63,442 bases of DNA, from the NCBI RefSeq assembly GCF_900109225.1, contig NZ_FNZK01000024.1:1-63442 (forward strand), read 5' to 3'. Below, one piece after another: positions 9,302 to 19,233 of the stretch. Within the stretch, counting starts at the first letter, position 1; the number at the start of each line of letters is the position of its first letter. The notes beneath the pieces were generated by a model that was not told where the DNA came from, did no database searches, and saw only the letters and a list, made by a program, of their open reading frames with translations. Both the position numbers and the translations under genes were made by a program. This DNA is from Propionispira arboris. GTDB taxonomy: Bacteria; Bacillota; Negativicutes; Selenomonadales; Selenomonadaceae.

Positions 9302-9544
9302 TATAACAACTCCCTTAAAATATATTTCATATACAGTTTTAAATTCTCTGTCATTACCAGATTTACTTCTTATTTATAAAAAAATCCATCCTGCTGTATT
9401 TACTTCGCTATATTCAGGGACATTTCCTTGTCCTTCTTGAAATATATCTATTTTCAAGCACTTTGCTTTACCCATTATAGTTTAACCAAACCCCCGTAAT
9501 ATAACGCAGTATCCTTTCATGCAGCCTATATTATATGTTCACTC

Positions 9545-9583
9545 TTAACAGAAATTTAAGTATTATTTAACAAATTAATAACA
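9545..9583 (+). promoter_or_regulatory. Four PhoP-box-like repeats upstream of ugp
   Basis: TTAACA, TTAAGT, TTAACA and ATAACA begin at 9545, 9556, 9567 and 9578, an exact 11-base spacing. Known Bacillus PhoP sites are direct repeats of TTAACA-like hexamers with spacers of about five bases. This predicts induction of the following glycerol-3-phosphate operon on phosphate starvation. Confidence 0.7.
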
Positions 9584-9592
9584 TGATTATCC

Positions 9593-9608
9593 GCATAGCG
9601 TGCTATGC
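9593..9608. promoter_or_regulatory. Perfect palindrome in the ugp promoter region
   Basis: GCATAGC-GT-GCTATGC, a 7-2-7 inverted repeat about 10 bases after the PhoP-like boxes and 50 before the ugpA start. Could be a second operator; the regulator is not in the window. Confidence 0.5.
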
Positions 9609-9657
9609 TTTTACCGTAATAAAAAATAGTATACTGCGATCTGAGAGGTGATCTTTA

Positions 9658-10551
9658 TTGTTTATTCCCCCCCAAAAGAAGAGTCTATGGCCACTGGTTC
9701 AAGGTTTATCCTATTTAGCTCCCTCCCTTTTATTGTTTATATGTTTTGTATTCTATCCTTTATTAAAATCAATCCAGCTCAGTCTCTTCAATACTGATTT
9801 AATCGGACAAGAAACAATATATATAGGCTTTCAACGCTATATCGACATGTTTTCTTCATTGCAGTTCCTTCATAGCTTATGGGCAACCGTGCTATTTACA
9901 ATATACACTGTATTGCCTGGTATGCTAATTGCGCTGGGTCTTGCCTATATTGCAAATTGGCAGCTGCGAGGTATTGCTGTTTTTCAGACAATTTTTGCCT
10001 TTCCCTTATCGATTGCCGTCGCTGGCGCATCCATGATTTTCATGATGCTTTTCAATCCAACGGCCGGAGTTTTTGCTTATTTTCTGCAAATATTTCATCT
10101 ACCGGCCATTTCTTGGCTAGCCGATCCAAATTGGGCTCTTATCTCTGTTTCCCTCGTGGCAATTTGGCGTGGTCTGGGGTTTAACATCATTATTTTCCTG
10201 GGCGGATTGCAATCCATTCCCAAGCACTTATATGAAAGTGCTGGAATGGACGGTGCCTCTCCCTGGCGGCAATTCATCGACATTACCTTGCCGCTTTTAT
10301 CTCCAACGAGCTTTTTTGTTTTTATTGTTTCTATTATTAATTCCATGCAGACTTTTGGTGAAATTAATATTTTAACCCAGGGCGGACCATCCGAAAGCAC
10401 CAATGTAATTGTGTATTCAATTTATCGAGAGGGTTTTTTTAACTTAAATTATAGTTATGCTAGTGCAGAATCGATTATATTATTCTTTATCATCCTGCTT
10501 CTTACTTTATTTGAATTCTGGTTATTGGAAAGAAAGGTGTTTTATCGATGA
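9658..10551 (+). CDS. ugpA: sn-Glycerol-3-phosphate ABC transporter permease UgpA
   Basis: Inner-membrane subunit of a carbohydrate-type (CUT1) importer, six helices, with the EAA loop ESAGMDGASPWRQFIDITLPLL that docks on the ATPase. Start is TTG with GAGAGGTG seven bases upstream. It overlaps ugpE by four bases (ATGA), indicating translational coupling. Identity as Ugp rather than another sugar permease rests on the downstream binding protein, which matches UgpB motifs. Confidence 0.88.
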   Translation: MFIPPQKKSLWPLVQGLSYLAPSLLLFICFVFYPLLKSIQLSLFNTDLIGQETIYIGFQRYIDMFSSLQFLHSLWATVLFTIYTVLPGMLIALGLAYIANWQLRGIAVFQTIFAFPLSIAVAGASMIFMMLFNPTAGVFAYFLQIFHLPAISWLADPNWALISVSLVAIWRGLGFNIIIFLGGLQSIPKHLYESAGMDGASPWRQFIDITLPLLSPTSFFVFIVSIINSMQTFGEINILTQGGPSESTNVIVYSIYREGFFNLNYSYASAESIILFFIILLLTLFEFWLLERKVFYR

Positions 10552-11357
10552 AAGATATCCTTCGATATTTCTTTTTAACAGCAGCCGCTTTTTTCATTCT
10601 AGCACCTTTTTTATATGCTGTTGCCGTCAGTTTTGAGACTGCATCAGAAGCTGCGACTTTCCCGCCCCAATTTATTCCTTCGGGCTTTTATACCGACAGT
10701 TATAGCAAAGCTATTGCTACTGCTCCCATTTTCCATTTCATTTTAAACAGTTTTATTGTTTCTATTTTAGTTACAGCCGGACAGGTATTTACCTGTAGTT
10801 TAGCGGCTTTCGCTTTTGCTTTTTTAGAGTTTCCTTATAAAAAATTACTATTTTCCTTATTTCTCTCTACCATGATGATTCCTTGGGAAGCTACCATTAT
10901 ACCGAATTATTTTACAATACGGTCCTTGGAATGGCTGGACACCTATCAAGGACTTTCCGTACCGTTTTTTGCTTCAGCTTTTGGCACTTTTTTATTGCGG
11001 CAATATTTTCAAACTTTACCGCGAGAAATTTTTGAAGCTGCCCGCATGGATGGCTGTGGGCATTTCCGTTTTTTTATCACGATGGTATTGCCATTATCGC
11101 GCCCGGCTCTGGCTACATTAACGATATATGCTTTTTTAACTACATATAATCAATATCTGTGGCCTTTATTAATAACCAATACCGATACTATGCGAACGGT
11201 ACAAATTGGTTTAGCCATGCTGCAATGGGATCAAGGAATCTCTTGGAATACGACAATGGCAGGTATCGTGCTTGTATCTTTACCTACCATCCTATTACTG
11301 GTCTTAGGGCAAAAACAATTAGTCCGAGGGCTGACTGCAGGATCTACAAAAGGTTAA
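10548..11357 (+). CDS. ugpE: sn-Glycerol-3-phosphate ABC transporter permease UgpE
   Basis: Second CUT1 permease subunit, six helices, EAA loop FEAARMDGCGHFRFFITMVLPLSRPALATL. FFASAFGTFLLRQYFQTLPRE precedes it as in MalG/UgpE proteins. Partner of UgpA in the translocation pore; start ATG overlaps the ugpA stop. Confidence 0.88.
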   Translation: MKDILRYFFLTAAAFFILAPFLYAVAVSFETASEAATFPPQFIPSGFYTDSYSKAIATAPIFHFILNSFIVSILVTAGQVFTCSLAAFAFAFLEFPYKKLLFSLFLSTMMIPWEATIIPNYFTIRSLEWLDTYQGLSVPFFASAFGTFLLRQYFQTLPREIFEAARMDGCGHFRFFITMVLPLSRPALATLTIYAFLTTYNQYLWPLLITNTDTMRTVQIGLAMLQWDQGISWNTTMAGIVLVSLPTILLLVLGQKQLVRGLTAGSTKG

Positions 11358-11382
11358 AGATAAAATATGAGGATGTGACAAA

Positions 11383-12738
11383 ATGACAAAAAGCTTTTTA
11401 AAAAAATTAATTACTTTCGCAACACTTATTATTACAGTATTTGCCATCAGTGGCTGCGGCACAAAAACTGAACCTGTCTCTGAAAACAAACCTGTAAAAA
11501 TCGTTTTTTGGTATGCAGTCGGTGGCAAAGTCGGTGAAGCCACAAAAACACTCGTTGATGAATTCAATTCCTCCCATCCCGATATTCAGGTTGAAGCTGT
11601 ATTTCAAGGTGATTATGATTCAGCCATTAACAAATTGAAACAATCCATCCCTTCGAAAGGGACACCAAATGTAATGCAGGTATATGATATTGGCACACGT
11701 TTTATGATTGACAGCAAAGCTGTCATCCCTGTTCAAAAATGGATTGACCAGGAAAAATTTGATATGTCCACTTATGAACCAAATATATTAGCCTATTATA
11801 CCGTCGATAATAAACTATATTCGATGCCATTTAATACATCCACACCAATTTTATATTATAACAAAACAATGTTTAAAGAAGCGGGATTAGATCCAGAAAA
11901 CTCGCCAAAAACATTTGAAGACGTTACAGCTGCGGCTCAAAAACTGACTAATAGAGATGCCAATGGTACTGTTACAAGACCAGGGCTTTCAGTAGCTATT
12001 TATGGTTGGTTTTTCGAACAATTTTTGGCTGAACAAAACGCTCCTTATACAAACAATGGGAATGGTCGTGACAGCCTGACAACTGCTGTTTCTTTTAATT
12101 CACCACAAGGCGAAAAAACACTAGCTTGGTGGTCCGGTATGGTCAAAGATGGTACGGCTTCCAATATGGGTCGAAAGACAGCGGATACATTAAAAGCCTT
12201 CATTGCCGGTCAGACAGCCATGACAATTGATTCTACTGGAAATCTTGGTGATATCATGGACGGTGTGAATGGAAAATTTGACGTAGGTACAGGGTTTATG
12301 CCGCATCCAGCTGATGCAAAAGACGGTGGAGTTATCATTGGCGGCGCTTCGCTCTGGATGCTTGCCGGTCATTCAGACCCTGAAGAAAAAGCCTCCTGGG
12401 AATTCATTAAATTCATGACAGCAGCAAAACAACAAGCATTTTGGCATATAAAAACAGGCTACTTCCCAGTAACAAAAGCAGCATATGATGACCCGGACTT
12501 GAAAAAATATGAGGAAAAATATCCACAATTTAAAGTTGCGATTGAACAGCTTCACAATACGCCAATTAATCGTAATACGCAGGGTGGCTTGCTTGGTGTA
12601 TTTACGCAGTCACGCCAAGAAATTGAAAGCGCGATCGAACAAGTATTAAATGGACAGAGTACGCCGCGTGATGCACTTCAGAAAGCATCTGATACGGTAA
12701 ACGGTGCAATCGAACGATATAATCAAACAACCAAGTAG
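11383..12738 (+). CDS. ugpB: Glycerol-3-phosphate-binding lipoprotein UgpB
   Basis: Lipoprotein signal peptide with lipobox ISGC at about residues 21-24, so it is anchored by Cys24. The mature protein is a type-1 extracellular solute-binding protein. Several blocks match enterobacterial UgpB: GTPNVMQVYDIGTRFMIDSKAV, MPFNTSTPILYYNKTMFKEAGLDPE, IIGGASLWMLAG and WHIKTGYFPVTKAAY. These support specificity for glycerol-3-phosphate or glycerophosphodiesters rather than a sugar. In a diderm it would sit in the periplasm, anchored to a membrane. GAGGATG ribosome site; third gene of the operon. Confidence 0.9.
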   Translation: MTKSFLKKLITFATLIITVFAISGCGTKTEPVSENKPVKIVFWYAVGGKVGEATKTLVDEFNSSHPDIQVEAVFQGDYDSAINKLKQSIPSKGTPNVMQVYDIGTRFMIDSKAVIPVQKWIDQEKFDMSTYEPNILAYYTVDNKLYSMPFNTSTPILYYNKTMFKEAGLDPENSPKTFEDVTAAAQKLTNRDANGTVTRPGLSVAIYGWFFEQFLAEQNAPYTNNGNGRDSLTTAVSFNSPQGEKTLAWWSGMVKDGTASNMGRKTADTLKAFIAGQTAMTIDSTGNLGDIMDGVNGKFDVGTGFMPHPADAKDGGVIIGGASLWMLAGHSDPEEKASWEFIKFMTAAKQQAFWHIKTGYFPVTKAAYDDPDLKKYEEKYPQFKVAIEQLHNTPINRNTQGGLLGVFTQSRQEIESAIEQVLNGQSTPRDALQKASDTVNGAIERYNQTTK

Positions 12739-12751
12739 AAAGGAATTGCCC

Positions 12752-13843
12752 ATGGCTACAATAAAACTACAACAAATAAGCAAATCATTTACAGATCATA
12801 TTGCCGTAGCGCCATTTGACTTAACAATAGAAGATGGTGAATTTCTCGTACTGGTTGGTCCCTCCGGCTGTGGCAAAACAACGACACTGCGAATATTAGC
12901 GGGCTTAGAGACACCAAGTGCCGGACAGCTGTTCCTTGATGAAAAAGATATTACAAATTGCGAACCTAAAGATCGTGATATTGCGATGGTTTTTCAAAAT
13001 TATGCTTTATATCCACATATGAATGTATATGATAATATGTCCTACGCCTTAAAACTGCGTAAATTATCAAAGTCACAAATTGCAGCTGCCGTTGAAAAAG
13101 CAGCTACAATGTTAGGACTGAAAGATTTGCTTAAACGATATCCCCGTGAACTGTCTGGCGGTCAGCAGCAACGGGTAGCATTAGGTCGGGCTATTGTGCG
13201 GCAGCCTAAGGTATTCCTTATGGATGAACCACTCAGTAATCTCGATGCCAAGCTCCGTGTTCAAACACGTGCTGAACTGATTGCTTTACACAATAAGCTC
13301 AAGACCACCATCGTCTACGTAACCCATGATCAAGTCGAAGCGATGACGATGGGGACTCGAATCGTCATTATGAAAGATGGTTTTGTTCAGCAAATAGGAA
13401 AACCGATCGACTTATATAATCGACCCGTCAATCGGTTTGTTGCCGAATTCATCGGTGCGCCGCCCATGCAATTTTTAAGTGGCTCTATTGTTAAAAATGA
13501 AGAAAATCTTATTTTCCAAGGCGATGGTTTTGCACTAAACCTACAAGGTCGAGGTGAAGCAGCGTCAGAAATTTATCTTGGTATACGTCCTGAAAATCTG
13601 CACCTGTGCACCGAAAAAACTCCCAATTCTTTTTCAGCCCAAGTATTGATTGTAGAAAATATCGGTTCCGAAGCCATTATTCATTGTGACGTGGGACATG
13701 AAAAAATAGCTATAAAAATCCCAGTACCACAAACTTTGCCAAAAATCAGCGAAATTCTATTTGTGATACCGGGTAAAGGTGATTTGCATATTTTTGCCAA
13801 AGGTAGCGAAAAGTCTATGGCTATTGTACAACTATCGCTTTAA
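12752..13843 (+). CDS. ugpC: ABC transporter ATPase UgpC (MalK type)
   Basis: ATP-hydrolysing subunit with Walker A GPSGCGKTT, signature LSGGQQQR, Walker B FLMDEPLSNLD, H-loop VTHDQVEAM and a C-terminal TOBE/regulatory domain (GIRPENLHL). The ATG at 12752 is preceded by AAAGGA; an upstream in-frame ATG lies inside ugpB and is rejected. 363 residues, as usual for UgpC/MalK. The 3-prime end overlaps the convergent glycerophosphodiesterase gene by 12 bases. Confidence 0.9.
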   Translation: MATIKLQQISKSFTDHIAVAPFDLTIEDGEFLVLVGPSGCGKTTTLRILAGLETPSAGQLFLDEKDITNCEPKDRDIAMVFQNYALYPHMNVYDNMSYALKLRKLSKSQIAAAVEKAATMLGLKDLLKRYPRELSGGQQQRVALGRAIVRQPKVFLMDEPLSNLDAKLRVQTRAELIALHNKLKTTIVYVTHDQVEAMTMGTRIVIMKDGFVQQIGKPIDLYNRPVNRFVAEFIGAPPMQFLSGSIVKNEENLIFQGDGFALNLQGRGEAASEIYLGIRPENLHLCTEKTPNSFSAQVLIVENIGSEAIIHCDVGHEKIAIKIPVPQTLPKISEILFVIPGKGDLHIFAKGSEKSMAIVQLSL

Positions 13844-14557
13844 CCAACAATCTGGATAATCGCTAAAAATCCCCTGAATGTTTAGCTTCTTGACAAAGTT
13901 AAATTCTTCCAAAGTATTCACTGTATAACTATTAACGCCGATTCCAGCATCATGTGCTATCTTGATCCATTTTGCATCAAGATAATACCAATGTGAATGC
14001 AGGTAATCGGCGTTTGTTTGTTTGATGAAGCTAAGAACATCCACCGGATAACAGGAAAATAATACGCCTGTTTTAAAATGATTATCTAACTCTTTAATTT
14101 TACATAAAGAAGGGTGATAAAACGAAGATATGTTGAGTCTACCATAAAGGTCAAAATCCTTCGGTGCAATTGTTTTCATGATATGAACTAATTTTTCTTC
14201 AATGCCTTCGTAAATGACTGGGCCATTTTTGATTTCAATATTTAAATACAAAGGCGTTTTTACATACCATGTAAAAAACTCAATGAATGTTGCGATTTTG
14301 ATTCCTACAAAAGACTCTCCATACCAAGACCCAAAATCAAATTGCTGGAGCTCTTGCAATGTAAAGTCACGAATCCAACCACTTCCATTACTGGTGCGAT
14401 CAATCGTATGGTCATGACAAATAACAAGTTCTCCATCTTTGGTCATCTGTACATCAAGTTCTATACCATCAACCTTTAGCTCTAATGCTTTTTGAAACGC
14501 AGCCATCGTATTTTCTGGTGTATAACCACGAGCACCGCGGTGGGCATAAATCATCAT
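13832..14557 (-). CDS. ugpQ: Cytosolic glycerophosphodiester phosphodiesterase
   Basis: GDPD-family TIM barrel: HRGARGYTPENTMAAFQKAL (His, Arg, Glu of the active site), GIELDVQMTKDGELVICHDHTIDRTSNGSG (metal Glu/Asp and catalytic His). It hydrolyses glycerophosphodiesters to glycerol-3-phosphate and an alcohol. No signal peptide, so it is the intracellular UgpQ type, which fits a role after import by the adjacent Ugp transporter. It faces the operon tail to tail rather than being in it. Ribosome site AAGGAGG. Confidence 0.9.
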   Translation of the reverse strand: MMIYAHRGARGYTPENTMAAFQKALELKVDGIELDVQMTKDGELVICHDHTIDRTSNGSGWIRDFTLQELQQFDFGSWYGESFVGIKIATFIEFFTWYVKTPLYLNIEIKNGPVIYEGIEEKLVHIMKTIAPKDFDLYGRLNISSFYHPSLCKIKELDNHFKTGVLFSCYPVDVLSFIKQTNADYLHSHWYYLDAKWIKIAHDAGIGVNSYTVNTLEEFNFVKKLNIQGIFSDYPDCWLKR

Positions 14558-14621
14558 GATAGTTTCCTCCTTACATTTAACAAACGAATATATGCAAACT
14601 ATTTAATTTTATACTACGACA

Positions 14622-16322
14622 TTAATTGACAGGCTTAATCTCTGTATCATAGTCACGACCTTGTACCATCCGTTTACGGCTGGCATCAAACTGAGAGTTA
14701 ATGATGCTTTTCGCCGGATCAAATTCACTGGTCTTTATGTCAACAAGATCCAAGACCGTATGAATCATATCATCCGTCATATAAGGCTTGTTTACAGCAG
14801 CTTGAATCTGTCGCCATTTTTCCGGATATTTCGCTTTAAACAGATCCGATGCCCAAATAATCATCGGTACTTCCAGCATATAACGATTCGGGTTTTCTTC
14901 CACATGACCAGCAAAATTGCTATTGTCATAAATCGTTTCACCATGATCTGGCAGATAAATAACCAGTGCTTCCTGCTCGCTGAACTTATCGATAATACCA
15001 CTTACAATATAGTCGTTATAGTAGATTGCATTCGCATATTGCGCCAAAACAATTTTCTGTTCCTCTGTCGCTTCGCGCGTAATATCATCTTTCGTAAATT
15101 TAGCAAAACTATAGGGAAAACGACTATAATACAAGCTATGTCCCCCCATAAGATGAATCACATAAAAATTTTTTGCTGCTTGTTCTTGCATAGCACCATC
15201 GAGCATCGGAAATAATTCTCCGTCTAAACTGCCAAAATCTTCATGAGAATCACGCAGCCGCGTAAATTCATGTTTGGTACTCCGTTTGGCATAAAGCTGG
15301 GCTACATTCCCCCAAATACCTGCACTTTCCTGATTGGACAGCCAAAATGTCTTGTAACCGGCGTTATTCATGACATCAATCAAATTATTGTACTCATACC
15401 ATTCTTTATCCGATTCATAGTCCGCAAAGGTAAATAAATCGCGTAGTACAGCCACCGTTGTTGAATGAGGACTGATACAATCGGTAAAAACACTGATTTC
15501 ATTTTTGCGTTTCAGTTCATCTAAATTGGGTGTGTTCGGTAAATCATAACCATATAAATGCATGTGATGACGACTCGTTGCCTCCCCTAAAATAAATACA
15601 ACCTGCGGAATCTCACTTTTATTATCCGTAATGCTGCTCTCCACATTGAGTTTCGAAGACAGTTCCTGATACGCTTCAATATTATTCACTGCCGTCTGTA
15701 TGGATGCATAGGTACGCTGTACAGGCAAGTCCAAGGAACCATTTTCAAGCAAACCTGCATAAGCTGTACAAATACGCAGAGTTGCAAGGCTGCTTACGAT
15801 TAATAATAAAAACACCAGTCGATTTTGTTTGCGCCGACTTATTTTTATACGAGCTAAGATACGATATCGCTGCACAAAAACTAAAAATAAAATCATACCA
15901 ACAACGGCTGCCACACCTTGAAAGCCAATGTACATTTTCCAAAACTCAACTGCTTCATGCGAGTTCGTTTCTAAAACAGCATTGATAATTCCGGCACCAA
16001 TTAATGCTTTATAATTATACATAGCAAACATTTCAATAAGAAACGGTAGACCACTGATGAAAAGCAAAATTCCCTTCAACACCTTTTTTATTTTAACGGT
16101 AGGAAAAATTTGCACCACCATAGTCACTGCCGTCACAGCCATAAAAAGACTAAATCCATACCCAATCACAAGTTCTATTTCTTTCGCACGCCAAAGCGAC
16201 CAAGCCATTGTCGTATAATTCAATAAAAACAGCAAACCCATAAACCCAAAATTATTTTGAAAAAGTTTTTGCACCCACCCTGCTACACGCAAAAGCTTCC
16301 ATTTTTTTTGATTTGTCCTCAC
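14622..16322 (-). CDS. LPS phosphoethanolamine transferase (EptA/EptC/CptA family)
   Basis: Five N-terminal membrane helices (about residues 25-190) are followed by a periplasmic alkaline-phosphatase-fold domain. Metal and catalytic residues are visible: Glu in FILGEATSRHHM, the nucleophile Thr in ISPHSTTVAVLRD, DHGETIYD and FAGHVEENPNR. Transfers phosphoethanolamine from phosphatidylethanolamine to lipid A or core sugars, conferring cationic-peptide resistance; which acceptor cannot be told. It implies an LPS outer membrane. GTG start with GAGG eight bases upstream. Follows the glycerophosphodiesterase divergently oriented operon; no clear functional coupling. Confidence 0.87.
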   Translation of the reverse strand: MRTNQKKWKLLRVAGWVQKLFQNNFGFMGLLFLLNYTTMAWSLWRAKEIELVIGYGFSLFMAVTAVTMVVQIFPTVKIKKVLKGILLFISGLPFLIEMFAMYNYKALIGAGIINAVLETNSHEAVEFWKMYIGFQGVAAVVGMILFLVFVQRYRILARIKISRRKQNRLVFLLLIVSSLATLRICTAYAGLLENGSLDLPVQRTYASIQTAVNNIEAYQELSSKLNVESSITDNKSEIPQVVFILGEATSRHHMHLYGYDLPNTPNLDELKRKNEISVFTDCISPHSTTVAVLRDLFTFADYESDKEWYEYNNLIDVMNNAGYKTFWLSNQESAGIWGNVAQLYAKRSTKHEFTRLRDSHEDFGSLDGELFPMLDGAMQEQAAKNFYVIHLMGGHSLYYSRFPYSFAKFTKDDITREATEEQKIVLAQYANAIYYNDYIVSGIIDKFSEQEALVIYLPDHGETIYDNSNFAGHVEENPNRYMLEVPMIIWASDLFKAKYPEKWRQIQAAVNKPYMTDDMIHTVLDLVDIKTSEFDPAKSIINSQFDASRKRMVQGRDYDTEIKPVN

Positions 16323-16461
16323 GAACTCAACCTCATTCTGCTCTTTTTATATGTTAAAAAGACTATTTTTTAAACAAGTTTAGCATTATCACTATAGCCC
16401 ATTCTTTTAAACTTTTCAATATTTTTCAGAAAATTTCCGACAACTTTTTAGGGTGCACTAG

Positions 16462-16492
16462 AAAAAAGACTACCTTACATTGTAAGGCAGTC
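16462..16492 (-). terminator. Terminator of the amino-acid permease
   Basis: GACT-CCTTACA/TGTAAGG-AGTC hairpin followed on the minus strand by TTTTTTC. Its core is nearly identical to the hairpin at 61007-61034. Confidence 0.78.
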
Positions 16493-16504
16493 CTAAGCAT
16501 TTTT

Positions 16505-17908
16505 TTATTTTCGTTCGATCAGAGCAGATAAAGATTCATCTGCCGATTCATCAATATTTTGTTTGTTAATACCAAAAGCATAATAGCAAATCGTGATAAT
16601 AATACAAAAAGCCGCGCCCACCAACAAGGATAGCTGCGTTTCTTCATTAAAGCACATCCCAATAAGAACCAAACATAAAAAAACAATTACAACATAATTA
16701 CTGATTGGGAAAAATAGGGATTTAAACGGATGATCTTTCATTTTCTCTGCCCATTTTTTCCGAAATTTAATTTGACTAATGCATAACACAACCCAGGGAA
16801 TCATCCCCGGCAAAATACTGGCACTATAAATATAAACAAAAAGCTTCGAATGAGGATAGATATAATTTAACAAGACACCCACTAGCAAACAGGCAATCGT
16901 CACCTTAATTGCATTCGCCGGGACACCATTTTTTGAAATTTTCCCTAAGAACTTTGGCGCCTGTCCATTTTTCGCTAACGTATAAAGCATGCGACCGGCA
17001 CTATAGATTCCGCTATTACAGCCTGACATTGCAGCTGTAAGCACCACAAAATTAATAATTCCAGCCGCTGCCGCAATACCTATTTTGGCAAAGGTCAAAA
17101 CAAATGGACTACCTAATGTGCTAATTTGATCCCATGGATAAATTGTTGTAATAACAAAAATTGCTCCAATATAAAAAATCAAAATACGCCAAATAATATT
17201 TTTCGTTGCCTTTCTAAGGGTATTTTTCGGGTCTTGTGCTTCGCCAGCTGTAATACCAACCAATTCAACCCCTTGGTAAGAAGCAGTTACCAGACAAAGC
17301 GCAAAGACAAACCCTTGCCAGCCACCGGCAAAAAATCCACCGTTATTATACAAATTCCCCAGGCCAACGGCCTGTCCGCCATTGCCAAAGCCAAAAAATA
17401 TCATACCAAAGCCAATCAACAGCATCGCTAAAATAGTCACAACTTTAATCAACGCAAACCAAAATTCACATTCACCATAATATTTTACAGAAGCTAAGTT
17501 AGCGGCAGCGACAATGCCCACACCAATCAAGGCCGGCAGCCAAGCTGGCAGATCCGTAAACCAATAATTCATATAAATACCAATGGCCGTAACTTCTGAC
17601 ATCCCGACAGTTACCCATAAAAACCAATAACACCAAGCGGTCAGATAACCAGCCCAAGGACTGATATACTTATTTGCATATGTTGCAAAAGAACCCGTAA
17701 CCGGTTCTAAAAAGAGCATTTCTCCCATAATACGCATGACAAAAAACATCACAGCTCCAGCTAAAGCATACGCAAGCAGCACGGATGGCCCCGCCCATTT
17801 AATCGTACTTGCTGATCCCATGAATAATCCTACGCCGATCGTACCGCCTAAAGCAATCAATTCAATATGGCGTGCTTTCAGCCCACGGCTTAATTCTTTC
17901 TCTTCCAC
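16505..17908 (-). CDS. Amino-acid permease, APC superfamily (AAT family)
   Basis: About 12 helices. The N-terminal signature [29 protein letters not shown] and the [14 protein letters not shown]-like block ([21 protein letters not shown]) place it with the AAT/YifK/proline-type permeases, proton-coupled importers. Substrate not determined. The GTG at 17908 sits seven bases after GAGGGG; a longer reading from 17926 would swallow the ribosome site. Single-gene unit. Confidence 0.85.
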   Translation of the reverse strand: MEEKELSRGLKARHIELIALGGTIGVGLFMGSASTIKWAGPSVLLAYALAGAVMFFVMRIMGEMLFLEPVTGSFATYANKYISPWAGYLTAWCYWFLWVTVGMSEVTAIGIYMNYWFTDLPAWLPALIGVGIVAAANLASVKYYGECEFWFALIKVVTILAMLLIGFGMIFFGFGNGGQAVGLGNLYNNGGFFAGGWQGFVFALCLVTASYQGVELVGITAGEAQDPKNTLRKATKNIIWRILIFYIGAIFVITTIYPWDQISTLGSPFVLTFAKIGIAAAAGIINFVVLTAAMSGCNSGIYSAGRMLYTLAKNGQAPKFLGKISKNGVPANAIKVTIACLLVGVLLNYIYPHSKLFVYIYSASILPGMIPWVVLCISQIKFRKKWAEKMKDHPFKSLFFPISNYVVIVFLCLVLIGMCFNEETQLSLLVGAAFCIIITICYYAFGINKQNIDESADESLSALIERK

Positions 17909-18407
17909 CAAACGTTCCCCTCTCAAATCGTAATGAAATAAAACATTGAAACAATATTTGTCTTGTTACCATAGACTATTTTACTCTTTTATACACATTC
18001 TTGCAAAAAAATATTGAATTTATCACAACATATAAAGAATTATAAAAATATTGAATTTATATGTCCTCTTCACAGAGACTATTAATTGGAAACAATAATA
18101 ATCAGCAAATTCCAAACTCTTTAAATACACCAGTAAAATAGGTGCTTAATTTTACTAAACCTATTTTCATGATAAAACATGCCGAAAAGAAGAAAGATTT
18201 CTCATCAAAATGTACTCTCACAAAAAACATTCATTTGAAAATAATTTTGTTCTTTGTCTGAATACATTTCACAGTGCAAATCAATGTTTTCAATACTTTT
18301 ATTTCAAAAGTAAGGGGTATCGCACTAGACAAAAACATGTCTTGTTTTAATTTTCATACCAAACGTATGCTTTTGGTCCATCATAACTCATAAATATTAC
18401 GAGCAAA
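17909..18407. other. Gene-free AT-rich spacer, about 500 bases
   Basis: Separates the permease from the paralogue pair. I see no gene, tRNA or strong structure here other than the terminator at its right edge. It must hold the permease promoter on the minus strand. Confidence 0.5.
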
Positions 18408-18454
18408 ATAGAAAAAGTGGATTGTTTATATGCCTCAACATAAACAATCCACTT
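18408..18454 (-). terminator. Terminator of the paralogue pair
   Basis: AAGTGGATTGTTTAT pairs perfectly with ATAAACAATCCACTT, followed on the minus strand by TTTTTC. Confidence 0.85.
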
Positions 18455-18521
18455 GTCTTTCTTACTTCACAAAATTTTTTTGAGCGATTTCTCAACTAAT
18501 TAACAGCCAAGGATGCATCCC

Positions 18522-19136
18522 TTATACAGAATAATCGATTGTATGTGTTGTTGTTGGTATAATAGAACTTTTTGCATCTGGCAGGGAATTCAGCATAGAT
18601 GCCATACTATCTTGCTTTTGTTGATAATACTTGTCAATAATTGAATCAATCGTTGTACCATCATCTTTTACTTTTTCACCAAACATTTTTGCAACAGTCT
18701 TATCCGCAAGTTGTTCAATTTCATCCACCGCGGAAGAATTAATCGTTTTCGCCGCTTCACCTAGAGCATCTTGTGAGTCTTTGATATCTTTCGTATAGGT
18801 ATCCACTTGCTTACTCAAAGCATCTTCTTTTTTATCGCGAAGCGCCTGTGTTTCATCAGATACTGGACCATAAAGAGCAAATTCTGTATCTTGTTTTTTC
18901 ATAGATTCTAAGTCTTTTTTTGCACTTACCAGATAGCGCTGTGAACTCTTTAGTTTTATATTTAAACCAAATACCTGTTTAAATGAATTTCCAAATTTCG
19001 TGTAGGCATCCTCATCTCTTGCCGCGGCACTTATCGTTGCCGTATCCCGTTCACTGGCAACCTGCGTTTGACCGGTTCCACTTTTTTGTAAATACGGCTG
19101 AAATACACTTGCCGTACTCGTTTTACTAATATTCAT
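18522..19136 (-). CDS. Unrecognised protein, paralogue 2 of a tandem pair
   Basis: 204 residues, soluble, strongly helical and charged with no signal peptide or membrane segment. It is a clear duplicate of the next gene upstream: shared blocks are KTSTA at the N terminus, LDIKLKSSQRYL-type (here LNIKLKSSQRYLVSAKKDLESM), LYGPVSDETQALRDKKEDAL, KQVDTYTKDIKD, and EQLADKTVAKMFGEKVKDDGTTID. The ATG at 19136 follows GGAGG at eight bases; the ATG six codons earlier lies before that site. The regular Lys/Asp/Glu heptads suggest coiled coil. I cannot assign a function; a bundle-forming structural or secreted cargo protein is a guess. Confidence 0.7.
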   Translation of the reverse strand: MNISKTSTASVFQPYLQKSGTGQTQVASERDTATISAAARDEDAYTKFGNSFKQVFGLNIKLKSSQRYLVSAKKDLESMKKQDTEFALYGPVSDETQALRDKKEDALSKQVDTYTKDIKDSQDALGEAAKTINSSAVDEIEQLADKTVAKMFGEKVKDDGTTIDSIIDKYYQQKQDSMASMLNSLPDAKSSIIPTTTHTIDYSV

Positions 19137-19233
19137 ACCCGCTTCCTCCGCCATGATATTTATATCTCTTACATCCTACATAAATTATTCTCCACACAAA
19201 AAAAAAATCCTGTGAAACATCCTAAATTTAAAA

